DNA of 64,000 nt from Variovorax sp. J2L1-78 (lineage in GTDB: Bacteria > Pseudomonadota > Gammaproteobacteria > Burkholderiales > Burkholderiaceae_C), in contig NZ_JASZYB010000004.1 in NCBI RefSeq assembly GCF_030317205.1, positions 682,001-746,000 of the forward strand, given 5' to 3'. This document shows, piece after piece, positions 34,505 to 44,392 of the stretch. The notes below the pieces were generated by a model. That model ran no database searches. It saw only the letters and a list, made by a program, of their open reading frames with translations, and had not been told where the DNA came from. The position numbers and the translations under genes are program-made. The first letter of the stretch is position 1. Each line of letters starts with the position of its first letter.

Positions 34505-35401
34505 TCAGCGGACGACGCGCTGCAGGAACTCGCGGATCAACGCACCGATCTGCGGGCCGTGGTCCTCGAGCGCGAAGTGGCCGGTGTCGAACATGTGAAT
34601 CTCGGCGTTCGGCAGGTGGCGCTTGTAGGGAGCCGCTCCCGACGCCGGGAAGATCTCGTCGTTCGCGCCCCAGGTGATCAGCATCGGCGGCTGGTACTTC
34701 ACGAAGTACTCGTGCCACGACGGATACAGCGGGACGTTGGTCCGGTAGTCGTAGAAGAGATCGAGCTGGATTTCGGCGTTGCCCGGGCGGTCGAGCAAGG
34801 CCTGGTCGAGCGTCCATGCGTCGGGACTGACCAGCGACTGGTCCTTGAAGCCGGTGCTGTACTGCCAGTAGGTCGCCTTGAGCGTCGTCAACCAGCGAAT
34901 CGCCTCGCGTTCCTTGGCAGCACCGGTCTTCCAGTAGGCCATGATGCCGTCCCAGAACGGGTGGCCGAAGCCCTCCTCGTAGGCATTGCCGTTCTGGACC
35001 ACGAAGGCGGTGACCCGCTCCGGGTGCTTGACGGCCAGGCGGAATCCGACCGGGCCGCCGTAGTCCATCACATAGAGCGCGTACCGCTCGACGCCGAGAT
35101 GGACGGTGAGCGTGTCCACGATGTTCGTGTAGTTCTCGAAGGTGTAGGCGAACTTGGACCGATCAGGGCTTTCGCTCTGGCCGTAGCCCGGGTAGTCCGG
35201 CGCGATGACGCGAAACTTGTCCGTCAACTGCGGGATCAGGTTGCGGAACATCTGCGACGACGTCGGAAAGCCGTGCAGCAGCAGGAGCACCGGCGCATCC
35301 CTGGGACCTGCGTCCCGGTAGAAGACGTCGACGCCGTCGATCTTGGCCCGTTCGTAGCGAATGTCGGCCGGCGAAGCGGCGCGGGGGGTGAGCTTGTCCA
35401 T
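34505..35401 (-). CDS. Asp-nucleophile alpha/beta hydrolase, copy 2
   Basis: A 298-residue hydrolase related to 31704-32573: HGFPTSSQMFRNLIPQL (oxyanion hole), VIAPDYPGYGQSESPDR, elbow LYVMDYGGPVGFRLAVKHPE with Asp nucleophile followed by Tyr, WGANDEIFPASGA (acid) and DTGHFALEDHG (His). Haloalkane dehalogenase/epoxide-hydrolase relationship; the halide-binding Trp after Asp is replaced by Tyr, so dehalogenation should not be assumed. It forms a unit with the isochorismatase-like gene and is divergent from STAND regulator 1. Confidence 0.9.
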   Translation of the reverse strand: MDKLTPRAASPADIRYERAKIDGVDVFYRDAGPRDAPVLLLLHGFPTSSQMFRNLIPQLTDKFRVIAPDYPGYGQSESPDRSKFAYTFENYTNIVDTLTVHLGVERYALYVMDYGGPVGFRLAVKHPERVTAFVVQNGNAYEEGFGHPFWDGIMAYWKTGAAKEREAIRWLTTLKATYWQYSTGFKDQSLVSPDAWTLDQALLDRPGNAEIQLDLFYDYRTNVPLYPSWHEYFVKYQPPMLITWGANDEIFPASGAAPYKRHLPNAEIHMFDTGHFALEDHGPQIGALIREFLQRVVR

Positions 35402-35841
35402 GTTCAGTCCTCGTCAAGGGTTGTTGAACTTCTCCCTGCCGCGGGAGCGCGAGCCGGAGAAGATTTCCTGCGACACCGCGATCCTGGTCCGGGCGATGAC
35501 GACCGCTCCAGCGTAGGCACGCGAAGCCGCAGCAACATCCACCACAGGGTGGTGACGGGGGTGGCCTTCAGACAGGGATCGCTGCAGCGTGAACCGGCCA
35601 CGATGGCGGCACATCGGCATCAGGACTGGCCCAGACATGGAAACGCGCCTCCCACTCTCACCCTTCTCGCGTGACACCGCCGTGCAAAAGATTCGCCTGG
35701 CCGAAGATGGCTGGAACACGCGCGACCGGGCACGCGTGGCGCCGGCGTGTAGCGAGAACACGCGCTGGCGCAATCGCGCAGAGTTCGCCGTCGGGCGCCC
35801 GGCAGGCTCAACGTCGCTCGGTCTGTGAAGGCTGCGCGCTG
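35402..35841. other. Long divergent region between hydrolase unit and STAND regulator 1
   Basis: These 440 bases lie between oppositely oriented genes. Frames are open on both strands only because of high GC; none shows protein-like composition with a usable start. The region should contain the promoters and possibly the DNA site recognised by the winged-helix regulator. I found no strong palindrome or -10/-35 pair. Confidence 0.35.
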
Positions 35842-38685
35842 GTGCAGGCTGAATTGCCCGATCGGAAATCGCAATCCTTCGCCTTCGGACCCTTCCTGCT
35901 CGTGCCGGGTCGGTCGCTGCTGCTGCAAGGCGGCGTTCCCGTCCGGATCGGAGGCAGCGCAGTACGCATCCTGACCGTCCTGGTCGAACGCGCGGGCGAA
36001 GTCGTGAACAAACGAGCGCTGATGGACTGCGTCTGGCCCGGAACCATGACGGACGAGTGCCACCTGAAGGTCAACATGGCGGCCTTGAGGCGGGCCTTGG
36101 GTGACGAACCCGGGGTGACCAGGTACATCGCCCCGGTCCGTGGGGGCAGCTACCGATTCGTGGCACCGGTCCGGGCCGGCAGCCCCTTCGCGCTGGAGGA
36201 GCCGCCCACCTGCGAGACGCCGCCGAGCCACAACTTGCCATTGGCAAGAACGCGCATTTTCGGGCGGGCCGATGAGATCGATCTCCTGCGACGCGACCTG
36301 GATGAAGCACGGCTGGTATCGATCGTCGGTTGCGGCGGTGCAGGAAAGACCACGGTGGCACTGGCCGTGGCGGAACAGGCGATCGATGCGTACAGAGACG
36401 GCGTATGGCTGGTCGAGATGGCACTCATCAGGGATCCTGACCTGGTGGCCAGTGCCATCGCGATGACCGTTGGCCTGGCAGCGAACTTTGCCGACATGCT
36501 CCCGGCCGTGTGCGACCACCTGCGCGATCGCGAGATGCTGCTGGTGCTGGACAATTGCGAACACGTCGCAGCCGCCACCGCACGCTGCGTGGCCCGTCTG
36601 CTTGCCAACACGACGGGCGTGCGGCTCCTGGTGACGAGCCGCACGCCGCTGTGGCTGGGCGGAGAGCGCGTCCGCTGGCTGCCTGGCCTGGGGCTGCCCG
36701 TCTTCTCGGGTGACATGAACGCAGATGAGGCGCTCCTGTTCCCGGCCATCCAGCTGTTCGTGGATCGCGCTGCCAACGCGCTCGAATCGTTTGAGCTATG
36801 CGACGCCGATGCGCCCACCGTGGCCGAGATCTGCAAGGTGCTCGACGGACTTCCGCTGGCCGTCGAACTCGCGGCAACGCGCATCGATTCGTTCGGACCC
36901 GACGATCTGCTTCGGCAGCTTGCAGGAAGCGAAGGCCCGCAGCGCCAGTGCGTCCTGCCGAAGATGCTGGACTGGAGTGACGAACTTCTCGCAACGCGCC
37001 ATGCCACCCTGTTGCGCACCGTCTCGGTGTTCGCGGGCACCTTCGACGTCGAGGATGCATCAGCCGTTTCGGGCCTCCCCCAGGTCGAGGCCGCCCGGGC
37101 ATTGGCCGCGTTGCTGGCGAAGTCGCTGATCGTGGCCGACGTCGACGGCGAGAACCTCGTCTACCGCCTGCTGGACACGGTACGTGACCACGGCCTGCGC
37201 AGACTGCACGCCAGCGGCGAAGCCCTGGCCACCCGCCAAAGGCATGCAGAGCATGTGTGCACGGTGCTGAAGCGCGCCACGGCAGAGTGGGCGTGGCGTC
37301 CAGCCGGCGAATGGGGCAGCCGCTACGGGCGATTCCTCTACGACTTGCGCGAGGCACTCGCGTCCTTCGAGAAAGACGGGGCACACGGATCGCTGCGGGT
37401 CCGCCTGAGTGTTGCAGGGCTTCGCCTCTGGGATCACTTCTCCCACACCGAAGAGTGCCGACGGCAGGTGTCGCATGCCATCGATCACGTCGACGCTGCA
37501 GGGCTTTCGGGGTCAGTCGATGAAATGCAGCTCTGTGCATGGCTTGCCGGCGCGACGATGTTCACACGCGGCTTCGTTCCCCAGGCAATGGTCGTCCTGC
37601 GGCGGGCGTTGCAGATCGCGAATCGAATCGGCAGCGCCGACTACCGCCTGCGCTGCCTTCGGATGATTGGCATCTACGAACTCTCCACGGGCGAGCACGA
37701 GGCCGGTCGACGAACGCTCGAAGCCTTTGCATTTCTTGCGGCCATGCAAGATGCCTCCGCCCTGCCGGAGAGTGAGACAAACCTTGCGCTCGCCGAGCTC
37801 TTCCTCGGACACCTTTCGAGCGCCAGGCAGCGCCTCGAACGTGTTCTTGCCGGCGATCTTCACGCCCTGGTCCACTCTCACAGCGTGCCCTTCTCGACCG
37901 ACTGCACCGTCGATGCCGAATGCGTCCTGTCGCAGCCACTGTGGCTGACAGGCTCGCCCGACGCTGCCATGCGCGCCGCCGCAACGGCGATCCATCGTGC
38001 ACCGGATGGCAAGTTCCCCCTCTCATCGAGCAACGCCCTCTCGAACGCGTGCTCGGTCTTTTATTGGAGCGGGCACTTCGAGACGTGTCACCGCTACGTG
38101 GAGATGCTCGATGCGCATGTCGGACGGCATGGCTTTCTTTTCCGACGACCCGTGGTCATGTTCTACCGCGCCGCGCTCGCTTGTGCGCAGAGCGAGGTCC
38201 CCTCGGAGGGAGCGATATCCGCGCTCGAGCAGTCGATTGCGGAATTCCATGCCGTGCATCACCTCGCCCGACTGCCCTACCACCTCTGTGTTCTCGCGGA
38301 ATTCCTCGCCAAGCGCGGCCGTCTGGCCGACGCCGAGACGACGATCCGAGCCGCACTCGAGCGCGCCAGTGCGACCCGTGAACGCTGGTGCGTGCCCGAA
38401 CTGATGCGCGTCCAGGCGACGATCCTGAACGCCGCGGGCCAGACCCACGAGGCTGACAAGCGTCTGCTCGAGTCGATGTCGCTGGCCCGGGAGATCGGCG
38501 CGCTGTCATGGCAACTGCGCACGGGCAACGATCTCGCGCAGTCGTGGCGTTCGCAGGCACGGGGACGCGACGCACGCGAAATCCTGCTGCGCGTCCACGG
38601 CCGGTTTCTCGAAGGGTTCGGAACCCGCGACCTTGTCACCGCGGCGTGCGTCCTGGCGTCGCTGCAAGGCCACGAGAGCGCGTGA
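35842..38685 (+). CDS. Winged-helix STAND ATPase regulator 1 (COG3903-like, AfsR/SARP-type architecture)
   Basis: A 947-residue regulator in three parts. Residues about 10-110 form an OmpR/PhoB-type winged helix (FAFGPFLLVPGRSLLLQGGV, LKVNMAALRRALGDEPGVTR, GGSYRFVAPVRAG). A STAND/NB-ARC ATPase follows with Walker A VGCGGAGKTTVALAVAEQ and Walker B LLVLDNCEH, then LVTSRTPLWLGGERVRWLPG. A long helical, TPR-like C-terminus completes it. Such proteins bind DNA after ligand-driven ATPase switching. Start: GTG 35842 matches the N-termini of regulators 2 and 3; starting at 35671 would add 57 Arg-rich residues. It is divergent from the hydrolase/isochorismatase unit, its likely target. Confidence 0.9.
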   Translation: MQAELPDRKSQSFAFGPFLLVPGRSLLLQGGVPVRIGGSAVRILTVLVERAGEVVNKRALMDCVWPGTMTDECHLKVNMAALRRALGDEPGVTRYIAPVRGGSYRFVAPVRAGSPFALEEPPTCETPPSHNLPLARTRIFGRADEIDLLRRDLDEARLVSIVGCGGAGKTTVALAVAEQAIDAYRDGVWLVEMALIRDPDLVASAIAMTVGLAANFADMLPAVCDHLRDREMLLVLDNCEHVAAATARCVARLLANTTGVRLLVTSRTPLWLGGERVRWLPGLGLPVFSGDMNADEALLFPAIQLFVDRAANALESFELCDADAPTVAEICKVLDGLPLAVELAATRIDSFGPDDLLRQLAGSEGPQRQCVLPKMLDWSDELLATRHATLLRTVSVFAGTFDVEDASAVSGLPQVEAARALAALLAKSLIVADVDGENLVYRLLDTVRDHGLRRLHASGEALATRQRHAEHVCTVLKRATAEWAWRPAGEWGSRYGRFLYDLREALASFEKDGAHGSLRVRLSVAGLRLWDHFSHTEECRRQVSHAIDHVDAAGLSGSVDEMQLCAWLAGATMFTRGFVPQAMVVLRRALQIANRIGSADYRLRCLRMIGIYELSTGEHEAGRRTLEAFAFLAAMQDASALPESETNLALAELFLGHLSSARQRLERVLAGDLHALVHSHSVPFSTDCTVDAECVLSQPLWLTGSPDAAMRAAATAIHRAPDGKFPLSSSNALSNACSVFYWSGHFETCHRYVEMLDAHVGRHGFLFRRPVVMFYRAALACAQSEVPSEGAISALEQSIAEFHAVHHLARLPYHLCVLAEFLAKRGRLADAETTIRAALERASATRERWCVPELMRVQATILNAAGQTHEADKRLLESMSLAREIGALSWQLRTGNDLAQSWRSQARGRDAREILLRVHGRFLEGFGTRDLVTAACVLASLQGHESA

Positions 38686-38704
38686 CGGCTGAGCAGCGAG
38701 CGGC

Positions 38705-40327
38705 TCAGCGCGCGCCATCGGGCATGCCGCCCGCAGCGTCGGGGCTCTCGCGCAAACCGATCGTTCGAAGCAGCGACTGCGTCGTTCGGTCACGCCCCGC
38801 TTGCTTTGCCTCCGCTCGCTCGAGCACGATGCTCAAGTACTCTGCGTGGCGCCGACGCACCGCATGCTCCTCGCGGCTGGCCCGCAGCTTCTGCAGGCAA
38901 TACGCTCGGGTCGTTCCAAGCAACCTGTAAGTGACCCCGGCGCCTTCCACATGCACGGCGAGCAGCGACTTGGTCACCAGGTCGGACAACACGTTCGCCG
39001 CTTCGACGGAAGGAAGTCCCGAGATGGCCGAGGCACCCTCGAGATCGAACGCACCCGCAAATACCGAGACATCGCGCAGCAGCGCCGCCTCGTTCGCAGG
39101 GAGCAGGCCGTAGCTCCAGTCGAGCGTTGCGGCGAGGGTGCGGTGTCGCTGTGGACCAGCATGGCGCCCCGTGGCGAACAGGCCCAGGAGATCGTCGAGC
39201 TGCTCGAGCAGGCCGTCGACGCCAAAGGCATCGATGCGCGTCGCGGCGAACTCAATCGCCAGTGCGAGGCCATCGAGCCGGCGGCAGATTTCCGCCACGG
39301 CCGCGGCCTCGGCGTCTCGCAGTCTGAAGGACTCGAGCCTGTCGACGGCGCGGTCCACGAACAGTTGGACCGCGGGAAACGCAAGTGCCTCTTCTGCACT
39401 CAGCCGCGCAGCGGACGGCGGTGTGCCCAGGCCGGGCAGCCGGCGGACGCGCTCACCACTCAGCTGGAGCGGCTCGCGACTGGTGACCAGGACCTTCACG
39501 TCGGCGGCTTGAGACAGGATCTGGTCCGTGCAGGCCGCGACCGCGTCGACAAGCTGCTCGCAGCCGTCGAGCACGAGCAGGATCTCGCGGTCGCGCAAAG
39601 CGCTGCACAGCGTGGCTACGGAGTCTGCCGTGCCTGTCGGCAGCGCGACCGCCGCCGCGATGGCATTCGGCACCAGGGCCGCCTCCGTCAGCAGCGTCAG
39701 GTCCACCAGCCAGACGCCGTCTCTGCAAGACCCGAGTGCCTGTTCCGCGACGGCCAGCGCCACCGTCGTCTTCCCGATGCCTCCCGGGCCGACGATCGTG
39801 ACAAGGCGGGACACGTCCAGATCGCGCCGGATCGCATCGATCGCGTCGGCCCGCCCGAAGATGCCCGCCGTTGCGAACGGCAGGTTGTGGCCGTGCGTCG
39901 ACGAGGCCAGGGACGGCGGTGCCGAACCCGGCGGCCCCACCGCGCGGACGGGTGCGACGAACCGGTACCCCCGACCCGTCACCGTTGCGATGTACCTGGC
40001 CATGCCGGGTTCGTCACCGAGCGCCCGTCTCAAGGCCGCCATGTTGACTTTCAGATTGCAGTCTTCGACCACGGTGTCCGGCCAGACGCGCGCGATCAGT
40101 TCTCGCTTGCCCAGGAGCACGCCGGGGCGTGCGACCAGGGCCGCGAGAATATCCAGCGCCCTGGTGCCGATGCGAAGCGGAACGTCATTGCGCAGCAGCG
40201 TCTTGCGGTCGGGATCGAAGACGAAGGGTCCGAATCCGAGCATCGCCGCTGTCGACGCGGCCGCGACAGACGTGCCCGACGTGACCGGCCCGCTCTGCGG
40301 GGTGTCTGACGGGCCAGGTGCATTCAC
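38705..40327 (-). CDS. Winged-helix STAND ATPase regulator 2, short form
   Basis: A 540-residue relative of its neighbours. It has the winged helix (LGFGPFVFDPDRKTLLRNDV, LKVNMAALRRALGDEPGMAR, TGRGYRFVAPVRA), ATPase with VGPGGIGKTTVALAVAEQAL and LLVLDGCEQ, and the winged-helix-like segment ALLRDVSVFAGAFDLEGASA. It stops soon after the RRRHAEYLSIVLERAE segment, so the TPR-like sensor half (about 400 residues) of regulators 1 and 3 is absent. GTG 40327 overlaps the TGA of regulator 3 (GTGA), indicating coupling; GTG 40336 is an alternative. It may act as a partner of regulator 3, or be a decayed copy. Confidence 0.87.
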   Translation of the reverse strand: MNAPGPSDTPQSGPVTSGTSVAAASTAAMLGFGPFVFDPDRKTLLRNDVPLRIGTRALDILAALVARPGVLLGKRELIARVWPDTVVEDCNLKVNMAALRRALGDEPGMARYIATVTGRGYRFVAPVRAVGPPGSAPPSLASSTHGHNLPFATAGIFGRADAIDAIRRDLDVSRLVTIVGPGGIGKTTVALAVAEQALGSCRDGVWLVDLTLLTEAALVPNAIAAAVALPTGTADSVATLCSALRDREILLVLDGCEQLVDAVAACTDQILSQAADVKVLVTSREPLQLSGERVRRLPGLGTPPSAARLSAEEALAFPAVQLFVDRAVDRLESFRLRDAEAAAVAEICRRLDGLALAIEFAATRIDAFGVDGLLEQLDDLLGLFATGRHAGPQRHRTLAATLDWSYGLLPANEAALLRDVSVFAGAFDLEGASAISGLPSVEAANVLSDLVTKSLLAVHVEGAGVTYRLLGTTRAYCLQKLRASREEHAVRRRHAEYLSIVLERAEAKQAGRDRTTQSLLRTIGLRESPDAAGGMPDGAR

Positions 40328-43221
40328 GACGACCACGCTTCCTCGCGGTCTGCCAAGGTGGCGTGGAGTTGCGCGGCTTGCACGAGGTCGCGCGTCTCGC
40401 GCCCCTCGGTGAACGCCTGAATGACCGGCAGGAGCACTTGACGCGCCTCGCTGACCCTCGACCTCTTGCTCAGGAGCCTGGCGAGATCGGTGGCGGCCCG
40501 CAATCGCCACGCTGATGCGCCCATTGTCTGGGCGAGCGACATGGATGCCAGCAGTTGCACCTCGGCCTCGTCTGCGCGCCCTCCGGCGGCCAGGACGGAT
40601 GCCCGGATGCGGACAAGCTCAGGCATGCACCACTGCTCGTTCTTCGCGACGGCCCTGTCGAGCGCAGCGTCGATCGTCGCTTCGGCTTCCGCGAGTCGGC
40701 CCGCTCGGGCGGAGAAGTCCGCCAGGACGCCGAGGTAGAACGGAAGCCGCGCAAGGTTACCGGTGGCATGGAACGCCATCACGGCGTCCGCCAGCCCGTC
40801 GATCTCGGTGGGCGACGCGTCAGGTTGCTCGCACGCCAACGCCGCCTTGTAGAACATGGCTGTCGGGCGGCGAACGTCGAAGCCGTGCCGTGAGGCAAGT
40901 TCGTCGAGTTGCGCTGCACAGTGGGCGCACTCTTCATGGCGCCCCGTCCAGTAGAAAACGAGCACGGCCCACGACAGTGCATTGCCAAGCGACAAATGGT
41001 GGTCGGTCTGTTGAGCGTAGGCGACTGTTTCCTTGGTCATGCGCAGCGCCGCATCTGGCGACCCCATCAGCCACAGCGTGTGCGACAGCACGTTGCCCAC
41101 ATTGACGATCCGGTCGGACAGATACCTCACATGGTGTCTCAGGCGCTGCGAGTCATGGACGTCTCTCAGATCGAGTTCCCGCCGACGCTCCAGGCGCTGC
41201 CGGACACCCGACAGTTGCCCCGTGAACAGTTCCGCGAAGCCGAGGGCTGCCTCGGCCTCGGGGATGGCAGACGGCATTTCCGCGGCGGCGACGGAAGCGA
41301 GACGGCCGATCGTGTGAATCGCTGCATCGTTCTCGCCGCAAAAGAGCTGATGGACCCCCATCAAGCGCAGGCATCGGACGCGATAGTCCACATCGCCGCG
41401 TCGATTCGCGATGTCCAATGCCTGCTCCATGGCTTCCATCGCCTGAGACATCAGCCCCTGCGTGAACATCGTGGCGCCGCCCAGCCATGCCTTCAGCTGC
41501 ATCTCGAAGACCGAACCGGTCAGCCCTGCGGCGTCGAGTTCCGCGACAGCCTCCGAAACGCGAGCGCGGCATTCCTCGGTGTGCGAGAAATGATTCCAGA
41601 GCAGAAGGCCGGCAACCGTCAGCCGGATGCGCAGAGCGCGGTTGACCGTCTCATGCCGGGCCCATGCCAGCGCGCCGCGAAGGTCGTCGAGGTGCCGTCC
41701 GTAGACAGACGCCCACTGAGGTGCGGCGCTTTGGGACCACTCCACCGTCGCCCGCTCGAGCACTCGGCACACATGCTCGGCGTGGCGCTGACGGGTTTCC
41801 TGGTTCTTGCCGCTGCCGGCGAGCTTGTCCAGTCCGTAGGTGCGTGTCGTCTCAAGGAGCCGGTAGGTGACATCCGCACCATCCACATCGACCGCCAGCA
41901 GCGACTTGGCAACCAGTTCGGCGAGCGCATCCGCGGTCTCGGCGGGACGCAGGCCGGAAACCGCCGAAGCCCCGTCCACCTCGAACATGCCGGCAAATAC
42001 CGAGACGTCGCGCAGCAATGCCGCGTCTCGCGCCGACAGCAGGCTGTAGCTCCAGTCGAGCGTGGCCGACAGCGTGCGCTGCCGCTGCGGGCCCGCCCTG
42101 CGTCCGACGATGACGTGGAATCGATCGTCGAGCTGCTTGAGCAGGCCACCCACGCCGAACGCGTCGATGCGCGTCGCGGCAAATTCAATGGCCAGGGCGA
42201 GCCCGTCGAGTCGGCTGCAGATCTCGGCCACCAGCGGCGCTTCGGCATCCCGCAGCTCGAACGACTCGAGCCTGTCGGCGGCCCGGTCCACGAAGAGCTG
42301 AACGGCAGGAAAGGCGAGCGCTTCCTGCGCACTCAACTGCGCAGACGGCAACGGCGTGCCCAATCCTGGCAATCGCCGGATGCGCTCTTCGTCGAGCCGG
42401 AGCGACTCGCGACTGGTGACCAGGATCTTCACCCCGGCGGCGCGCACCAGGATCTTGTCGATGCAGACGGCGACGGCATCGATGATGTGCTCGCAGCTGT
42501 CGAGAACAAGGAGCATCTCGCGCTCCCTCATGAACTCGCAGAGTGCGCCCAGCACGTTGGCCGAATTGGCCGGCAGGCCGACGGCCATCGCGATGGCGTT
42601 GGGTGCCAGGCTCGCGTCATTCAACAGCGAAAGGTCGACCAGCCAGACGCCATTCTTGAAGTGGCCGATCGCCTTCTCTGCAACGGCCAGCGCCACGGTG
42701 GTCTTCCCGATGCCGCCCGGGCCCAGAACCGTCACGAGGCGGGACACTTCAAGGTCCCGACGCAGGGCGTCGATCGCGTCGGCGCGACCGAAAATCCTCG
42801 ATCTTGGGAAAGGCAGGTTATGGCGGGGCTCCGCCAACGCAACGGGTGGGAGGGAAGCGCCAGGCAATACGCCGCCTCGGACGGGAGCGACGAAACGATA
42901 GCCACGACCCGTCACCGTCGCGATATACCGGGCCATTCCGGGTTCGTCACCGAGGGCTCGCCTCAAGGCGCCGATGTTGACCTTGAGGTTGCAATCCTCG
43001 ACCACCGTGTTCGGCCAGACGCGTGCCATCAACGCCTGTTTGCTCACGTCCTCACCCGGACGTTCGACCAGCGCCGCCAGGATATCCAGGGCACGGCCCC
43101 CGATCCGTACCGGCACATTGGCTTGTAGGAGCAGTTGACGCTCGGGAACGAGCACGAAGGGGCCGAACGAAAATGACCTCGGTCGACCGTTCTCGCACGC
43201 ACTGGACATCATGTATTCCAT
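40324..43221 (-). CDS. Winged-helix STAND ATPase regulator 3
   Basis: A 965-residue full-length regulator: winged helix (FSFGPFVLVPERQLLLQANV, LKVNIGALRRALGDEPGMAR), Walker A LGPGGIGKTTVALAVAEKAI, Walker B LLVLDSCEH, LVTSRESLRLDEERIRRLPG and a helical TPR-like C-terminus with repeated ALDIANRRGDVDYRVRCLRL-type units. It overlaps the downstream short regulator by 4 nt. Divergent from a Bug receptor gene (166-nt gap), which suggests control of that receptor. It resembles regulator 1 over its whole length, implying duplication. Confidence 0.9.
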   Translation of the reverse strand: MEYMMSSACENGRPRSFSFGPFVLVPERQLLLQANVPVRIGGRALDILAALVERPGEDVSKQALMARVWPNTVVEDCNLKVNIGALRRALGDEPGMARYIATVTGRGYRFVAPVRGGVLPGASLPPVALAEPRHNLPFPRSRIFGRADAIDALRRDLEVSRLVTVLGPGGIGKTTVALAVAEKAIGHFKNGVWLVDLSLLNDASLAPNAIAMAVGLPANSANVLGALCEFMREREMLLVLDSCEHIIDAVAVCIDKILVRAAGVKILVTSRESLRLDEERIRRLPGLGTPLPSAQLSAQEALAFPAVQLFVDRAADRLESFELRDAEAPLVAEICSRLDGLALAIEFAATRIDAFGVGGLLKQLDDRFHVIVGRRAGPQRQRTLSATLDWSYSLLSARDAALLRDVSVFAGMFEVDGASAVSGLRPAETADALAELVAKSLLAVDVDGADVTYRLLETTRTYGLDKLAGSGKNQETRQRHAEHVCRVLERATVEWSQSAAPQWASVYGRHLDDLRGALAWARHETVNRALRIRLTVAGLLLWNHFSHTEECRARVSEAVAELDAAGLTGSVFEMQLKAWLGGATMFTQGLMSQAMEAMEQALDIANRRGDVDYRVRCLRLMGVHQLFCGENDAAIHTIGRLASVAAAEMPSAIPEAEAALGFAELFTGQLSGVRQRLERRRELDLRDVHDSQRLRHHVRYLSDRIVNVGNVLSHTLWLMGSPDAALRMTKETVAYAQQTDHHLSLGNALSWAVLVFYWTGRHEECAHCAAQLDELASRHGFDVRRPTAMFYKAALACEQPDASPTEIDGLADAVMAFHATGNLARLPFYLGVLADFSARAGRLAEAEATIDAALDRAVAKNEQWCMPELVRIRASVLAAGGRADEAEVQLLASMSLAQTMGASAWRLRAATDLARLLSKRSRVSEARQVLLPVIQAFTEGRETRDLVQAAQLHATLADREEAWSS

Positions 43222-43387
43222 TCACTAACCATCGGATGAATTTACTCGACGGCTTCCAGCCGAACTGGTGCCACGAAGATACCGACCTCGCGCTTTTCTC
43301 CCCTCGTCGTCAAGCACTGAACCACGGCCATCGATCGACAATCGTCCCGCGGCATGATCGTTGCCCGACGCCTTTCAAGACCCTGAC

Positions 43388-44392
43388 ATGAAAACGCCAT
43401 GCTCCCTTCGCACATTGTGCGCACCGCTCATCACGATGATGGTCGCCTTCCTGCTTGCGGCCGCCATGCCTGATGGACATGCACAGGCGGAAGGCGGCAT
43501 TCCCGACCGGCCCGTGCGGCTCGTACTGCCCTATCCGCCTGGCGGATCCACCGATGCCGTGGCCCGCCACATCACACAGCAGCTGTCCGTCGATTGGAAG
43601 CAGCCCGTGATCGTCGACAACCGGCCCGGTGCGAGTGGAATGATCGGCACCGAGGTGGCGGTACGCGCACCGCCAGATGGCCACACCGCCTTGTTCGCCA
43701 TCACGCAGAACATTCAGAACCCCTTGCTCTATCCAAAGGCCTCCTACGACTTCAGCAAAGACTTCGTGCCGGTGGCGCGCATCCTCACAGTGGCCAGCGG
43801 ACTGGCCGTGTCCGCCGATCTGCCGGTCAGCACCATGAAGCGGCTCGTCGAACTGATCCGGTCCCAGCCCGGTCAGCACAGCTACGGCTCCACCGGCGTC
43901 GGTTCAACGGCGCACATCTATGGCGCACTGCTCGACAAGACCGCCGTGCTCGATGCGGTGCACTCGCCCTACAAGGGTGCAGGCCCCATGCTCACCGACC
44001 TCCTGGGCGGCCGGATCACGTTCACCATCATGGACGTCGGCTCCCTGATGCCTCATGTCAAGGCCGGAAAGCTCAAGATCCTTGCGATCACAGGGGCGCA
44101 GCGGCTCGCTGCGCTGGACGGGGTCCCCACCTTTGCCGAAGCAGGCATGAACGGCTTCGAGGCACTGGCCTGGATGGGAATCGCCCTGCCTGCCGGCACA
44201 CCGGAGGCGATGCAGAGAACGTGGGGCTCGGCGCTCGAGCGGTACCTGACCAGCAGTGGTTTCGCAAGCACGCTGGCCGGCATGGGGCTGACGCCGAGCT
44301 ATCTGGGGCCGCACGATTTCGCGGCGCAGATCGCCCGGGACACCGCCATCTGGCGAACCATCATCACGACCGCCAACGTTCGAGCCGAGTAG
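43388..44392 (+). CDS. Bug/TctC-family solute receptor, STAND-associated
   Basis: A 334-residue receptor with signal peptide from ATG 43388 (MKTPCSLRTLCAPLITMMVA, cut near GHAQ). It has IPDRPVRLVLPYPPGGSTDA, VDNRPGASGMIGTEVAVRAP, HSPYKGAGPMLTDLLGGRIT and VPTFAEAGMNGFEALAWMGI, all usual for Bug proteins. It is divergent from STAND regulator 3 and stands alone; the next gene on the same side of the repeat is on the other strand. No TctAB partner. Confidence 0.93.
   Translation: MKTPCSLRTLCAPLITMMVAFLLAAAMPDGHAQAEGGIPDRPVRLVLPYPPGGSTDAVARHITQQLSVDWKQPVIVDNRPGASGMIGTEVAVRAPPDGHTALFAITQNIQNPLLYPKASYDFSKDFVPVARILTVASGLAVSADLPVSTMKRLVELIRSQPGQHSYGSTGVGSTAHIYGALLDKTAVLDAVHSPYKGAGPMLTDLLGGRITFTIMDVGSLMPHVKAGKLKILAITGAQRLAALDGVPTFAEAGMNGFEALAWMGIALPAGTPEAMQRTWGSALERYLTSSGFASTLAGMGLTPSYLGPHDFAAQIARDTAIWRTIITTANVRAE

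Noticed and set aside
40909..43128. A 739-codon plus-strand open frame opposite STAND regulator 3
   Set aside because: No domain, and composition is that of an antisense frame.
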